A DNA stretch of 64,000 bases from CAYXZQ01 sp963717515 (GTDB lineage: Archaea; Nanobdellota; Nanobdellia; Woesearchaeales; DSVV01), in contig OY970338.1 of the NCBI GenBank assembly GCA_963717515.1, forward strand, positions 186,001 through 250,000, given 5' to 3'. Below the pieces are notes generated by a model. It saw only the letters and a list, made by a program, of their open reading frames with translations. It ran no database searches and was not told the origin of the DNA. Positions 24,753-32,819 of the stretch are shown piece after piece. Position numbers and translations under genes: made by a program. The first letter of the stretch is position 1. Each line of letters begins with the position of its first letter.

Positions 24753-25192
24753 AACACCTTCCTCAGCCATCTCCAGAGCCTCCTGAACCTCTTGTTCCAC
24801 CCGCCCATGCTGACCTCTGCAAGGAATGCGAGCAGTATGCCGAGTGTCGAGAATGACAAAAAAGAATATCCAAGGCCTGAGACGCCTGCGATTATCAGGT
24901 TCAGGGCAAAGCTTATCACGCCTGCGCCTGAGCCGAGAGAGATAAATATGTAGCCGAGCACAGGCCTCTGCCTCAGCACGAACACGCCTCCAACGAAGAC
25001 CGCTATCCCGCCGAGGGACGCGACTATGAAGAGGAGCACGAAGATGTAGCTTATCCAGGGGAAGTCCGCATACCGCAGGACAAACTCCTCTATCCTGAGG
25101 ATGGTCGTCACCCCTGTCGTGCCTGAGATTAGCAGGAACACCGACGATGCCATTGCAAGGAAGAACGCTGTGAGGTTGCTCGTCTTAGCCAT
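24749..25192 (-). CDS. four-helix integral membrane protein
   Basis: A 147-residue protein with four hydrophobic segments: AFFLAMASSVFLLISGTTGV, ISYIFVLLFIVASLGGIAVF, VLGYIFISLGSGAGVISFAL and YSFLSFSTLGILLAFLAEV, and a basic C-terminal tail (WNKRFRRLWRWLRKVF). No family recognised. It begins 15 bases after the archaemetzincin stop and is probably in the same operon. Confidence 0.75.
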   Translation of the reverse strand: MAKTSNLTAFFLAMASSVFLLISGTTGVTTILRIEEFVLRYADFPWISYIFVLLFIVASLGGIAVFVGGVFVLRQRPVLGYIFISLGSGAGVISFALNLIIAGVSGLGYSFLSFSTLGILLAFLAEVSMGGWNKRFRRLWRWLRKVF

Positions 25193-25206
25193 TTTGTATA
25201 ATCATG

Positions 25207-25842
25207 TCATTGAGAACAGGGCATGCCTTTATCCATCAGGTATCCCCTGTATCTAACAAGCTTCTTGAGGTGAAAGGAGCATTCGCTGCAGAACTTTTCC
25301 CCCCTCTCATCGATGACACCCTTGATATAGCCATAGACACCCATAGAGTTGAATTTTCCCCTCGACATCGGGCAGAGGGTGCCTTTGCCATTTACCCGGA
25401 ACTCAGGATGGTCAGTCAGGCTGTAATTGTGTCCCAGCTCATGGAGTGCAACATTGGTCACCCTTCTTATGAATATATGGTATTGTTCCTCGGTCATCTC
25501 ATCGCCGAAAGAGAGCATCCTTGTCGAGACCACGGCGACGTCGTTCATGGCATTCTTGCCTCCGAAAACCGAATTGTAGAACTCGCCTTCGGTCATGAGC
25601 TCAGCGTCAGTCAGCCCGAGCACATGCCCGCTGTATCTCTCATGCAGGACGTTTGTCAGGAACAGCGCCCTCATCTCAGGCACAGGAGGCGTTTCAAGAT
25701 GCGATGTCTTCACCCTGTCGATGAGCCCAGAAAAGACTGACTTGATGTGCTCACCGATATCATGCATGCTCCCGTACGTGATGCTGTTTCCTATCCTGAC
25801 CATGTCAAGCGTCCCATTGTTGAGCAATGTTTCTATCGGCAT
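25207..25842 (-). CDS. amzA: archaemetzincin-like zinc metalloprotease
   Basis: The 211-residue protein has HELGHNYSLTDH, the metzincin HExxHxxGxxH-type zinc site with a variant spacer, then GTLCPMSRG (the Met-turn) and FCSEC, which with the upstream Cys makes the second zinc site seen in archaemetzincins. It is a probable intracellular peptidase of unknown substrate. A TATA box at 25860-25875 supports the leaderless start at 25842. NYS in place of the usual glycine turn is slightly unusual. Confidence 0.87.
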   Translation of the reverse strand: MPIETLLNNGTLDMVRIGNSITYGSMHDIGEHIKSVFSGLIDRVKTSHLETPPVPEMRALFLTNVLHERYSGHVLGLTDAELMTEGEFYNSVFGGKNAMNDVAVVSTRMLSFGDEMTEEQYHIFIRRVTNVALHELGHNYSLTDHPEFRVNGKGTLCPMSRGKFNSMGVYGYIKGVIDERGEKFCSECSFHLKKLVRYRGYLMDKGMPCSQ

Positions 25843-25923
25843 GGCATGCTGTGTATTGTATAAAATATTTAAAGATATCTATAAACAAAGGATTAAAATA
25901 CAAGGTCCGCAACCCTTTGAAGC

Positions 25924-26073
25924 ATGAAAAAGTGGGATAATGACGAAATCATAATCCCTGACGAGGGCTATGACGAAGCGTATCCCGAGGAAAAGGTCTC
26001 CCAGAAGGAGAAGGCTGGATACTCCCCATACAGGCAGGGCGGAAAGAACAGGAGCGCTAAAAAAAGCCATTAG
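25924..26073 (+). CDS. small acidic/basic protein of 49 residues
   Basis: A short ORF with acidic N-terminal half (DNDEIIIPDEGYDEAYPEE) and basic tail (YRQGGKNRSAKKSH). No domain. Support: TATA-like GATTAAAATA at 25891-25900 lies 28 bases from the ATG, the same geometry as neighbouring leaderless genes. The next gene begins 62 bases later with its own TATA box. Confidence 0.5.
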   Translation: MKKWDNDEIIIPDEGYDEAYPEEKVSQKEKAGYSPYRQGGKNRSAKKSH

Positions 26074-26135
26074 GCTTCATCGGATCAACAAGCCAGGCAA
26101 AAGATTTATTAACCACATTGTGCCAAAGAAAGCCC

Positions 26136-27167
26136 ATGCAGGGGATAATAAGGCTCGGCTCGCGCGACCTCAGGCCGAAAGCTATCACGAGGTCAGGGTG
26201 CAGGAATTCTAAGGCAGAGCTCCCTAATGCGGTCTATGCAGCCCGCCTGTTCAGGGCCCATCGCAACCTCAAGGCGATCATAGACAAGAAAGACCCGAGA
26301 TTCCTAAAAGGCCAGCTCATGCCTGAGGGCCTATGCAGGGGAGCGAGGATAAACACGCTTCCCGACGGACAGGTGCTCGACAAGGCCTATTCGCTCTTTG
26401 CAAAGGGCCTGACAATACATGACGAGTCGTCACACGACCATTGGGATGTCATGTTCCAGAACCCGGGAGGGACTTACTCCTATGCCTACACTCTCGAGAA
26501 GAGGGATGCGCACAGGAAGAGAAAATACAGGACAGTGGACCTCTTCGACAGGCATTATCCAAAGCTAAAAAGAAATATCACGAGGGCGCTCAAAGACTAT
26601 GATGATTACCTCGTCCTGCCCATGTACACCCTGCTCAAGACCTACATGAGGGTCGGAAACGAGACATACTACAGGGCGCACGGACACAAGGGGCTCACGA
26701 CCCTCAAGAAGAAGGACATCAGGATAGAGGGGGACAGGATAATCTTCTCTTATCTCTCCAAGGGAGGCGTGCCGAGGACAATCATCGAAAGGTTCCCGCA
26801 GGGATACATCGACAGGTTGAGGAAGATTATGAAGACTCTCTCAAAAGATTCGTTCGTATTCACAAGCCCGCATGGAAAGCCTCTCAGCGACCAGCATTTC
26901 AAGGAAGCTTTCAGGAGATACTGCGGAAAAGAATTCTACCCGCACATAGTGAGGAGCCATTACGCGACGACAAAGGCCAAGGAGTTCCTCAGAAGCCACA
27001 AAAAGGCTGGCAAGGCTGAGGTCAACATGCTGTTTGCAGAGATAGCAGAGAAGCTCGGCCACAGGAAGTTCGACAGGAAGTCAGGGGAATGGAAGGAGAG
27101 CCACAGCATAACGATAAATTACTATATCCAGCCCGAGATTCTAGAGAAGGTCAGGGCGCTAATTTAA
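26136..27167 (+). CDS. type IB DNA topoisomerase
   Basis: The 343-residue protein matches the TopIB catalytic core: LPMYTLLKTYMRVGNETYY (Arg at about 172), HGHKGLTTLKKKDI, FSYLSKGGVP (Lys at about 209), HIVRSHYAT (second Arg at about 273), LGHRKF (His) and SITINYYIQPEI with the nucleophilic Tyr. The R-K-R-H-Y order is shared with tyrosine recombinases, but RVGNE and GLTTL are specific to TopIB. The enzyme relaxes supercoils through a 3'-phosphotyrosine link. The start at 26136 follows a TATA box at 26104-26112 by 28 bases; a TTG at 26118 is less likely. TopIB is scattered in archaea outside Thaumarchaeota. Confidence 0.85.
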   Translation: MQGIIRLGSRDLRPKAITRSGCRNSKAELPNAVYAARLFRAHRNLKAIIDKKDPRFLKGQLMPEGLCRGARINTLPDGQVLDKAYSLFAKGLTIHDESSHDHWDVMFQNPGGTYSYAYTLEKRDAHRKRKYRTVDLFDRHYPKLKRNITRALKDYDDYLVLPMYTLLKTYMRVGNETYYRAHGHKGLTTLKKKDIRIEGDRIIFSYLSKGGVPRTIIERFPQGYIDRLRKIMKTLSKDSFVFTSPHGKPLSDQHFKEAFRRYCGKEFYPHIVRSHYATTKAKEFLRSHKKAGKAEVNMLFAEIAEKLGHRKFDRKSGEWKESHSITINYYIQPEILEKVRALI

Positions 27168-27200
27168 TCCTTACCGATGCAGCCTGGTTGGCCATGAGAC

Positions 27201-27230
27201 GTATTCATCACCACAACACTTCTTTATATA
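27201..27230 (+). promoter_or_regulatory. shared promoter element, copy C (drives 27279)
   Basis: GTATT (27201-27205), four bases, ACCACAAC (27210-27217), five bases, TTTATAT (27223-27229). The blocks and both spacings equal those of copies A and B at 9734-9762 and 8264-8292. The ATG follows about 50 bases after the TATA box, leaving a short leader with a ribosome site, as at the other two. Confidence 0.68.
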
Positions 27231-27278
27231 TCTGTCTTGCATGACATATGCCAGTAACATAGCTTGGATGAGGTTAAT

Positions 27279-28616
27279 ATGGTTTTGACATTGGACCAGG
27301 AGATTGAAAAACTCGATTACGACCAGATGATAGGCAATCACAGCAGGCGGCAGTTTCTCGGGATAATCCTCAAGAGCATCGCTGCAGGAGCCTGTACAGG
27401 TTATGCTGCTGACCTGGGCATGGGCTATATTTCCGGCAAGGCTGCTGATTTCGTCGGTTCTGCAGAAAAGGATGTCAGGGCCCTCGCTCTCGACCTCAAG
27501 GCTGCCTCAGGCACATTAGAAAACGAGATGAAGAAAGAGGCTGAGATTCTCAGGGCGACATATTCTTCAGCAGGCATTCAAGATCCAGTAAATCCCGGAA
27601 AACCAGGCCCATTCGACAAGGATGAGCTTGAGACCATACTGCAGAACCTGGAGGATTTCCAGAGACATTATGATCTCGGCGAAAGGATAGCGATACTCAG
27701 GGACAGGATTGATAAGAGACTGCTTGGCCTGGACCTCAGGTTGGAATCGAAGATGCCCGGGGCAATCAACAGCCTTAATGATTCCATCAGGAGATTTTTC
27801 AGGATGCCGATAGCCAGGAACGGGAGAGGATTGAGGGAAGCATTCAGCACGAAGCTTGATGACTTATGCAGGATATACGAGACCAATGAAGATAATCTGG
27901 CAGCTGAGAACCAGGTCCTGAACAGGATAAACAGATACCTGTCCTCGACAGAACTTTCGGCAGAGGAAAGGGGCATATTCCAGGAACTCAGGCAGGAATA
28001 CGAAAAGAGCGCAGACAGAGGGTATCTGCGAGATTTCATAATGCATTACAAGGACAATGTCATGGATGCAGGGCAGAGAGAAGCGCTTCTCAGGTTCAGG
28101 CATACGCTTGAAAGGATTGATGAAATCGACGGGATTATCAGGAAAGACAAGTCTGAGCTGCTCCAGCTCCAGGATTACCTGAAGGATGGAATCGCCCTCA
28201 AGCAGGCTGACAGGGCCAGGGCTCCCTACGAGTTCATGAGTCATGAGAAGGAGATGCGGGCCGCAATAGACATGCTCAAGAGCAATGTCGACGGGACCAT
28301 GAGGAAGCTCGAACAGAGGGGATACAATATCGAGTCGAGGGAGGATTTTGTCAACAACGGAAACCTGGCTGAGAAGGTCGGGCTGTATTTCGGCCCCATC
28401 AGGGCCTACACCACCCTGCTCATGGGCGTAGCAGGCACTGTCGTTTCAGGATATCACATGTTCATCAAGAGGAGGCATAAGAACACGGCCGAGGCTGCAA
28501 AAAAGGCAGCAGAGAAAGCTGTTGAGCTGCATAATGAGCTGGCAGAGAGATACAACAACTCTATAAATGCCAGAGGAGGTAATTCTGATGAGAATCAAGG
28601 ACTGCATGCTGATTGA
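27279..28616 (+). CDS. membrane-associated coiled-coil protein with Tat-like N-terminus
   Basis: A 445-residue protein. SRRQFLG at about 22-28 before a hydrophobic stretch (IILKSIAAGACTGYAA) matches the twin-arginine signal pattern S-R-R-x-F-L. The long middle is charged helix and coiled coil (about 60-360). A second hydrophobic segment follows near 370-395 (FGPIRAYTTLLMGVAGTVVSG) and then a basic, Ala-rich tail. The ATG at 27279 has GAGGT six bases upstream. Its helical build and promoter resemble the coiled-coil gene at 6910-8217, although I see no clear sequence homology. First gene of a three-gene operon. Confidence 0.75.
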   Translation: MVLTLDQEIEKLDYDQMIGNHSRRQFLGIILKSIAAGACTGYAADLGMGYISGKAADFVGSAEKDVRALALDLKAASGTLENEMKKEAEILRATYSSAGIQDPVNPGKPGPFDKDELETILQNLEDFQRHYDLGERIAILRDRIDKRLLGLDLRLESKMPGAINSLNDSIRRFFRMPIARNGRGLREAFSTKLDDLCRIYETNEDNLAAENQVLNRINRYLSSTELSAEERGIFQELRQEYEKSADRGYLRDFIMHYKDNVMDAGQREALLRFRHTLERIDEIDGIIRKDKSELLQLQDYLKDGIALKQADRARAPYEFMSHEKEMRAAIDMLKSNVDGTMRKLEQRGYNIESREDFVNNGNLAEKVGLYFGPIRAYTTLLMGVAGTVVSGYHMFIKRRHKNTAEAAKKAAEKAVELHNELAERYNNSINARGGNSDENQGLHAD

Positions 28617-28965
28617 ACCCTTCACCTGTGAAGAGGATGAGAATATCGTCGACATCGCAAAGAAGCTCAGGGAGACGACCCTGCGCCACATATTCGTCGT
28701 CAGGAAGGGATATCCTGTCGGGATAATATCTATAATAGACATAAGCAACAGGGTCGTGGCCGAGGGGAAGGACCCATTAAGGACATCTGGAAAAGACATC
28801 ATGTCTGTGCCGATAGACATCATATCCGAGGATGATTTTGCAGACGCTGTCGCAAAGATGATGATGGAGAAGGGCAGGGTGATGAGCGCTGTTGTCAGGG
28901 ATAAGATGATGATAGGCATAATCACCCTGAACCAGCTTATATCAAAGAGTGGTCAGGATGAATAA
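28588..28965 (+). CDS. CBS-domain pair protein
   Basis: A 125-residue stand-alone CBS protein: MRIKDCMLIEPFTCEEDENIVDIAKKL, LRHIFVVRKGYPVGIISIIDI, then DIMSVPIDIISEDDFADAVAKMM and AVVRDKMMIGIITLNQL. CBS pairs bind adenosine nucleotides, SAM or other nucleotides and gate partner proteins. GGAGGT lies before the ATG at 28588, and the gene starts inside the end of the coiled-coil gene, so the two are coupled. It could be the nucleotide sensor of this operon. Confidence 0.85.
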   Translation: MRIKDCMLIEPFTCEEDENIVDIAKKLRETTLRHIFVVRKGYPVGIISIIDISNRVVAEGKDPLRTSGKDIMSVPIDIISEDDFADAVAKMMMEKGRVMSAVVRDKMMIGIITLNQLISKSGQDE

Positions 28966-29611
28966 GCGCAGGTTTGTCAGCAGGAACCTCGATGCCCTCA
29001 TTGAGCATGACGAGGACATAAGAAAGTATTTCGACAGAGGCGTGCCAAAAAAAGACAGGAAGGCCCTCTATGACGGGCTCAGGCAGTCGCTTGAGGATTC
29101 ATACGACCATTATGCCAGGGAATACTTCGACAGCAAGGGCCTGGGCTCATATTTCTCGAGTTTCCTGAGATACGGAGGCGGTGCAGCAGACACGATCGGC
29201 ACCTACATGTTCTGGACCCTGGGAGGAGCAGGTTTCAGTTTCAAGGCCATAGGTGTGGGAGCCAAGACTCTTGCAGATGCAATCGATACCCGGCACTACA
29301 TGAGACACAGGGGTGACGAGTCCCTGGCTGACAGGATCATCAGCAAAGACACCCTCGAGATCGCAGGCGAAGGCCTGGCTGAGAGGATGGCTGCTTATCT
29401 GCCCATCGGCATCGGAGAGATGGCAGACCTCCTCAGGGGGACAAGGAAGTATGATTCAAAGATAGTCCGAAGGGCGCTCTATCATGCCAAGAACGACTTC
29501 ATCAAGAAGTACGGCACATACGAACCGGCCGGGAAGTCGAACATCATACCTCTTGACGAATTCAGGAACCCTCATTATGCTGGCGGAGAGCTGATGAAGA
29601 AGGCGGCGTGA
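28958..29611 (+). CDS. hypothetical protein with central hydrophobic region, third gene of the copy-C operon
   Basis: A 217-residue protein: basic, helical N-terminus (MNKRRFVSRNLDALIEHDED), a glycine-rich hydrophobic centre (YGGGAADTIGTYMFWTLGGAGFSFKAIGVG) that may form membrane helices, and a second hydrophobic patch (AAYLPIGIGEMADLL). The ATG overlaps the CBS stop. No family recognised. Association with the membrane protein at 27279 is inferred from the operon. Confidence 0.7.
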   Translation: MNKRRFVSRNLDALIEHDEDIRKYFDRGVPKKDRKALYDGLRQSLEDSYDHYAREYFDSKGLGSYFSSFLRYGGGAADTIGTYMFWTLGGAGFSFKAIGVGAKTLADAIDTRHYMRHRGDESLADRIISKDTLEIAGEGLAERMAAYLPIGIGEMADLLRGTRKYDSKIVRRALYHAKNDFIKKYGTYEPAGKSNIIPLDEFRNPHYAGGELMKKAA

Positions 29612-29645
29612 TGCAATATTCCGAACTTCATAAAAATAAGAAAAG

Positions 29646-29787
29646 TAGCCCCGCCCGGAATTGCGTGCGAAAGACCGCGTACTCTGCTCATCGCATTTCG
29701 AACCGAGGTCTCAGGACATTCTCCGGATCCTGAAAAGACAGTCATCCGTCCAAAATCCTGAATGATTGGCCGCTACACCACGGGGCT
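29646..29787 (-). tRNA. tRNA-Gln (TTG) with two introns
   Basis: Acceptor AGCCCCG (29787-29781) pairs with CGGGGCT (29653-29647); discriminator A at 29646; no encoded CCA. The anticodon stem CAGGA/TCCTG encloses TTTTGG with anticodon TTG at 29753-29751, plus about 32 extra bases after position 37, the canonical intron site, including a CGGAT/ATCCG helix. The T stem CTCGG/CCGGG encloses TTCGAA plus about 37 extra bases. Removing both leaves 73 bases with seven-base anticodon and T loops. TGCG/CGCA pairing inside the second insert fits a bulge-helix-bulge. A TATA box lies at 29816-29824. Confidence 0.88.
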
Positions 29788-29817
29788 ACCAATAGGACCG
29801 GAAAAACAGCATCCACT

Positions 29818-30558
29818 TTAAATAATTTGCTTTTTAAAACCCTTCAGGGTCTCTTCCTCGATGAAGTGCATCCTCCCGGGGATAATCATGCACTGGGGTG
29901 ACAATGTGAACCTCTCCCTGGCAAGGTCCTTCAAAAGCCCGACCCTTATCTCAGGATTGTCTGAGCCGAGGCCTGCGCAGCCGACTCCTATATAATTATC
30001 CACACCTTCCCTCTTCAGGTAGGCTATGGCATCATTTATGGTCATGTACGAGTCTTCGTGCCTGTTTATGTCAAGCAGGAAAAGGGTATGGAGCCCGGCC
30101 TTGAAATTCGTGTTGAACGCCTCGACAGGCGACTTGACATTGCTGTTCTTAAAAGGAATCGATGTCACCCTGCCGAACTTGTAGAGCTCAAGCCCTGTCT
30201 CGCCGACAGCGAGCAGCACAGACGCATTGTGGATGATATGCACAGGTATGCCCTTCTTCTCTGCCCGAAGCCTGATGTCGTTATGCGTCGTCGCCGCAAG
30301 GACGTCGCCAACCACGAGGAATGCCACATCCCTGTCCTTTGCAGTGTCAAGGATGTCGTCGGCATTTATCTCCACCTGTTCCCTGTCTGCAAGGGTCACT
30401 TTTTTACCATAGAGCTTCTCAAGCTCATCGATGCCGCAGCTCAGCCGGGAAGTGTAATTCTCAAGATAGACAGGATCGCATCGCTTCACAGCCTCGAGCC
30501 CTTTAACTGTAATGTCCTTTGCATCCCAGAGACCGAGGCCTATCATGTAGAGCGCCAT
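29818..30558 (-). CDS. dphB: diphthine synthase
   Basis: The 247-residue SAM-dependent methyltransferase starts ALYMIGLGLWDAKDITVKGLEAVKRCD, the tetrapyrrole-methylase-type fold, followed by VAFLVVGDVLAATTHNDIRLRA, IHNASVLLAVGETGLELYKFG and the C-terminal SPQCMIIPGRMHFIEEE. DphB methylates the modified histidine of elongation factor 2 on the way to diphthamide. ATG 30558 is preferred; a longer frame to 30966 is antisense to the next gene. TATA-like sequence lies at 30569-30578. Confidence 0.93.
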   Translation of the reverse strand: MALYMIGLGLWDAKDITVKGLEAVKRCDPVYLENYTSRLSCGIDELEKLYGKKVTLADREQVEINADDILDTAKDRDVAFLVVGDVLAATTHNDIRLRAEKKGIPVHIIHNASVLLAVGETGLELYKFGRVTSIPFKNSNVKSPVEAFNTNFKAGLHTLFLLDINRHEDSYMTINDAIAYLKREGVDNYIGVGCAGLGSDNPEIRVGLLKDLARERFTLSPQCMIIPGRMHFIEEETLKGFKKQII

Positions 30559-30688
30559 GGCACAGATGGCATATAATAGAATATAAAAATGTTTAGAAAC
30601 GCCATGCTTGCTTACCATTGACCCTGATGATGATAAACGCCCTTTTCCGGCAGTTAAATATATAAATAATCCTGTTTTTATGTCCTCT

Positions 30689-31384
30689 ATGGGGAGGACA
30701 GGGATCATAGGGGGTTCTGCATTTCTGGATTCTGGTCTGTTCAAGAATCTTGAGAACAAGACAATCAGGACTGAGTACGGCGATGTTTCTGCAAAAATCA
30801 GCCCAGAGCTCGTATTCATCCAGCGACATGGAAAAAATACCCCTCCCCACAGGATAGGCCACAGGGCGAACATCCAGGCGATGAAGGACATGGGGATAAG
30901 AGAGATAATAGCCATCTCATCCTGCGGGAGCCTGAAGAAGGGCATAAGGCCCGGAGACATAGTCATAATTGACGACTACATGCAGCTATCAGGCATACCT
31001 ACTTTCTTTGATGACAGGCTGAATTTCACGGCGCCGGGCATGAGCGAGAAGATTAGAAAAAGGATATTCTCATCTGCAGAGAAAATAAACCAGAAGCTCA
31101 GAAAAACAGGAACATATTACCAGACATCAGGCCCCAGGTTCGAGACCCCGGCAGAAGTGAGGTTCATATCAGGGTTTGCGGATGTCGTGGGCATGACTAT
31201 CGCATCTGAGGCCACGCTTGCAAATGAGGCAGGAATCGGTTACGCTGCCATCTGCTCTGTGGACAATTATGCCAACAGCATCGGTAAGGCCCCTGACTGG
31301 GATGAGATCAAGAAGATACAGAAAAAGAATGCAGCAAAGGTCATGGCCCTGGTCCAAAAGACACTGAGCATGACAGTTGAGTAA
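30689..31384 (+). CDS. MTA phosphorylase / purine nucleoside phosphorylase family
   Basis: The 231-residue protein has TGIIGGSAF, QRHGKNTPPHRIGHRANI (phosphate and ribose site), ISSCGSLKKGIRPGDIVIIDD, QTSGPRFETPAEVRF and MTIASEATLANEAGIGYAAICSVDNYANSI. These belong to the MtnP/PNP trimeric family, which splits 5'-methylthioadenosine or purine nucleosides with phosphate. I chose ATG 30689 because it lies 27 bases after the TATA box (30658-30666) and puts the first strand at the N-terminus; ATG 30680 is possible. The SAM-related neighbours favour MTA as substrate. Confidence 0.87.
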   Translation: MGRTGIIGGSAFLDSGLFKNLENKTIRTEYGDVSAKISPELVFIQRHGKNTPPHRIGHRANIQAMKDMGIREIIAISSCGSLKKGIRPGDIVIIDDYMQLSGIPTFFDDRLNFTAPGMSEKIRKRIFSSAEKINQKLRKTGTYYQTSGPRFETPAEVRFISGFADVVGMTIASEATLANEAGIGYAAICSVDNYANSIGKAPDWDEIKKIQKKNAAKVMALVQKTLSMTVE

Positions 31385-31398
31385 GCCTGTCCTATATC

Positions 31399-32580
31399 TC
31401 AGACCAGCAGCTGTCTGTCCTTCATGACCTGCCTGCCGTTGATTATGCTGTCGCATACGTCATTTCCGTTCGCGCAGTACACTATGTTGCTTATTATGTT
31501 GTTGAGGGGTTTTAGGTTTTCGATATCCAGGGTTATGATATCAGCTATGTAACCCTCCTGGATCGAGCCTATCTTCTCAAGCCCAAGGCACCTGGCACTG
31601 TTTACTGTCGCCATGTCAAGGACTTTCTGGTATGTCATGGCCTTCGGGTCGGCATTATGGTGCTTGTGCAGAAGTGCAGTGACCTTGAGCTCCTCGAACA
31701 TGTCAAGGTCATTGTTAGAGACCACTGAATCGGTTCCAAGGCCTATGTTCACGTTGTTCTTCAGCAGCTTGACAACCGGCGTCACTCCCCCGCATCCCAA
31801 TTTCATGTTAGATATGGGATTATGAGAGATGCTGCAGTCCCTTTCCCTGATGATGCCTATCTCCTGGTCATTTATCCAGGTGCAGTGGACAAGGAGAGTC
31901 TGCCTGTTGAGAAAACCTATTGAATCCAGGTATCTCACAGGTGTCAGGCCATGTTCCCTCACTGAATCAAGGCACTCTTTTTTTGTCTCTGCAATATGTA
32001 TCCTCCTTATGAGATTGTTCTCATCGCTTATGTCGCGGATCATCTCCAGGACATCCCTCGGGCACCTGTAGATTGAATGCGCTGCGACAATCGGCCTGAC
32101 AAGGCTGTTCTTGCAGGATTCAAGTAGCCTTGTGACATGCTTCATGTGCTTCTCCTTTGTCACTGTCGATGAGACAAAGGCCCTCATGCCCAAATCCTCG
32201 AATATCCTTATCCTCTCAGGCGCAAATCTGTATGAATCATAGATGCATGTCGTACCGTTCCTTATAGACTCGATAGCGCCGTCCCTCGTGTTTTTGAGGA
32301 TATCTTCCACGCCCAGCTTCTCTTCCTCCTTGTTGACAATCTCGAGCCAGTCAAACAAAGTCTCATCATCACATATGCCCTTGAGCGAATGCATTCCCAG
32401 GTGCGCGTGGGTGTTGATGAGCCCTGGCATCACAATCTTGTCTTTGCAGTTTATCCCCCTGCCTTTGATGTTCTTTTTGATGTTCAGGATCTTGTTTTCC
32501 CTTATCTCGATGTCATAGCCTTCAAGAATTCGTCTCTCACTGTCCTGGGTCACTATATACCTGCAGTTTTTCAGCAACAT
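31399..32580 (-). CDS. amidohydrolase, MTA/SAH deaminase-like (1)
   Basis: A 393-residue member of the ATZ/TRZ amidohydrolases: VMPGLINTHAHLGMHSLKG (metal-binding HxH at 58-60), IHIAETKKECLDSVREHGLTPV, VHCTWINDQEI, ISHNPISNMKLGCGG and GTDSVVSNNDLDMFEE. The pattern is that of MTA/S-adenosylhomocysteine deaminases, which form the inosine derivatives. Start 32580 lies 26 bases from TTTAAATA at 32603-32610. It shares about half its motifs with the next gene, 240 bases away and divergent, so they are paralogues. Confidence 0.85.
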   Translation of the reverse strand: MLLKNCRYIVTQDSERRILEGYDIEIRENKILNIKKNIKGRGINCKDKIVMPGLINTHAHLGMHSLKGICDDETLFDWLEIVNKEEEKLGVEDILKNTRDGAIESIRNGTTCIYDSYRFAPERIRIFEDLGMRAFVSSTVTKEKHMKHVTRLLESCKNSLVRPIVAAHSIYRCPRDVLEMIRDISDENNLIRRIHIAETKKECLDSVREHGLTPVRYLDSIGFLNRQTLLVHCTWINDQEIGIIRERDCSISHNPISNMKLGCGGVTPVVKLLKNNVNIGLGTDSVVSNNDLDMFEELKVTALLHKHHNADPKAMTYQKVLDMATVNSARCLGLEKIGSIQEGYIADIITLDIENLKPLNNIISNIVYCANGNDVCDSIINGRQVMKDRQLLV

Positions 32581-32819
32581 AATCTCTGAAAAAAGGGCTG
32601 GTTTAAATATGTATCGTATCGTTTTATAATGCCCATCCAACCAGGTTTCCAGGTTTTCCTGTCAAATGAATAAACAATGCAAAACCGGTCCTTGATATGG
32701 ATATCTCCTTTCCTTGCTGATTTTGGATATGCAGAAATGATTAGGCATGCCTGAGATGCCTTCCATGATAAGACATTGAATAGTAAAACATATAAATTTC
32801 TTTGAAAGTTTCCTCCCAG

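Noticed and set aside
25204..25740. 178-codon plus-strand frame
   Set aside because: It is the complement of the archaemetzincin gene, whose HELGHNYSLTDH zinc site decides the strand.
30558..30966. N-terminal extension of the diphthine synthase frame
   Set aside because: The extra 136 residues are antisense to the MTA phosphorylase gene and family length ends at 30558.
32641..32788. AT-rich gap between the two deaminase genes, with a short AGGCAT/ATGCCT hairpin
   Set aside because: Short stem without terminator or promoter; beyond the two promoters nothing is supported.
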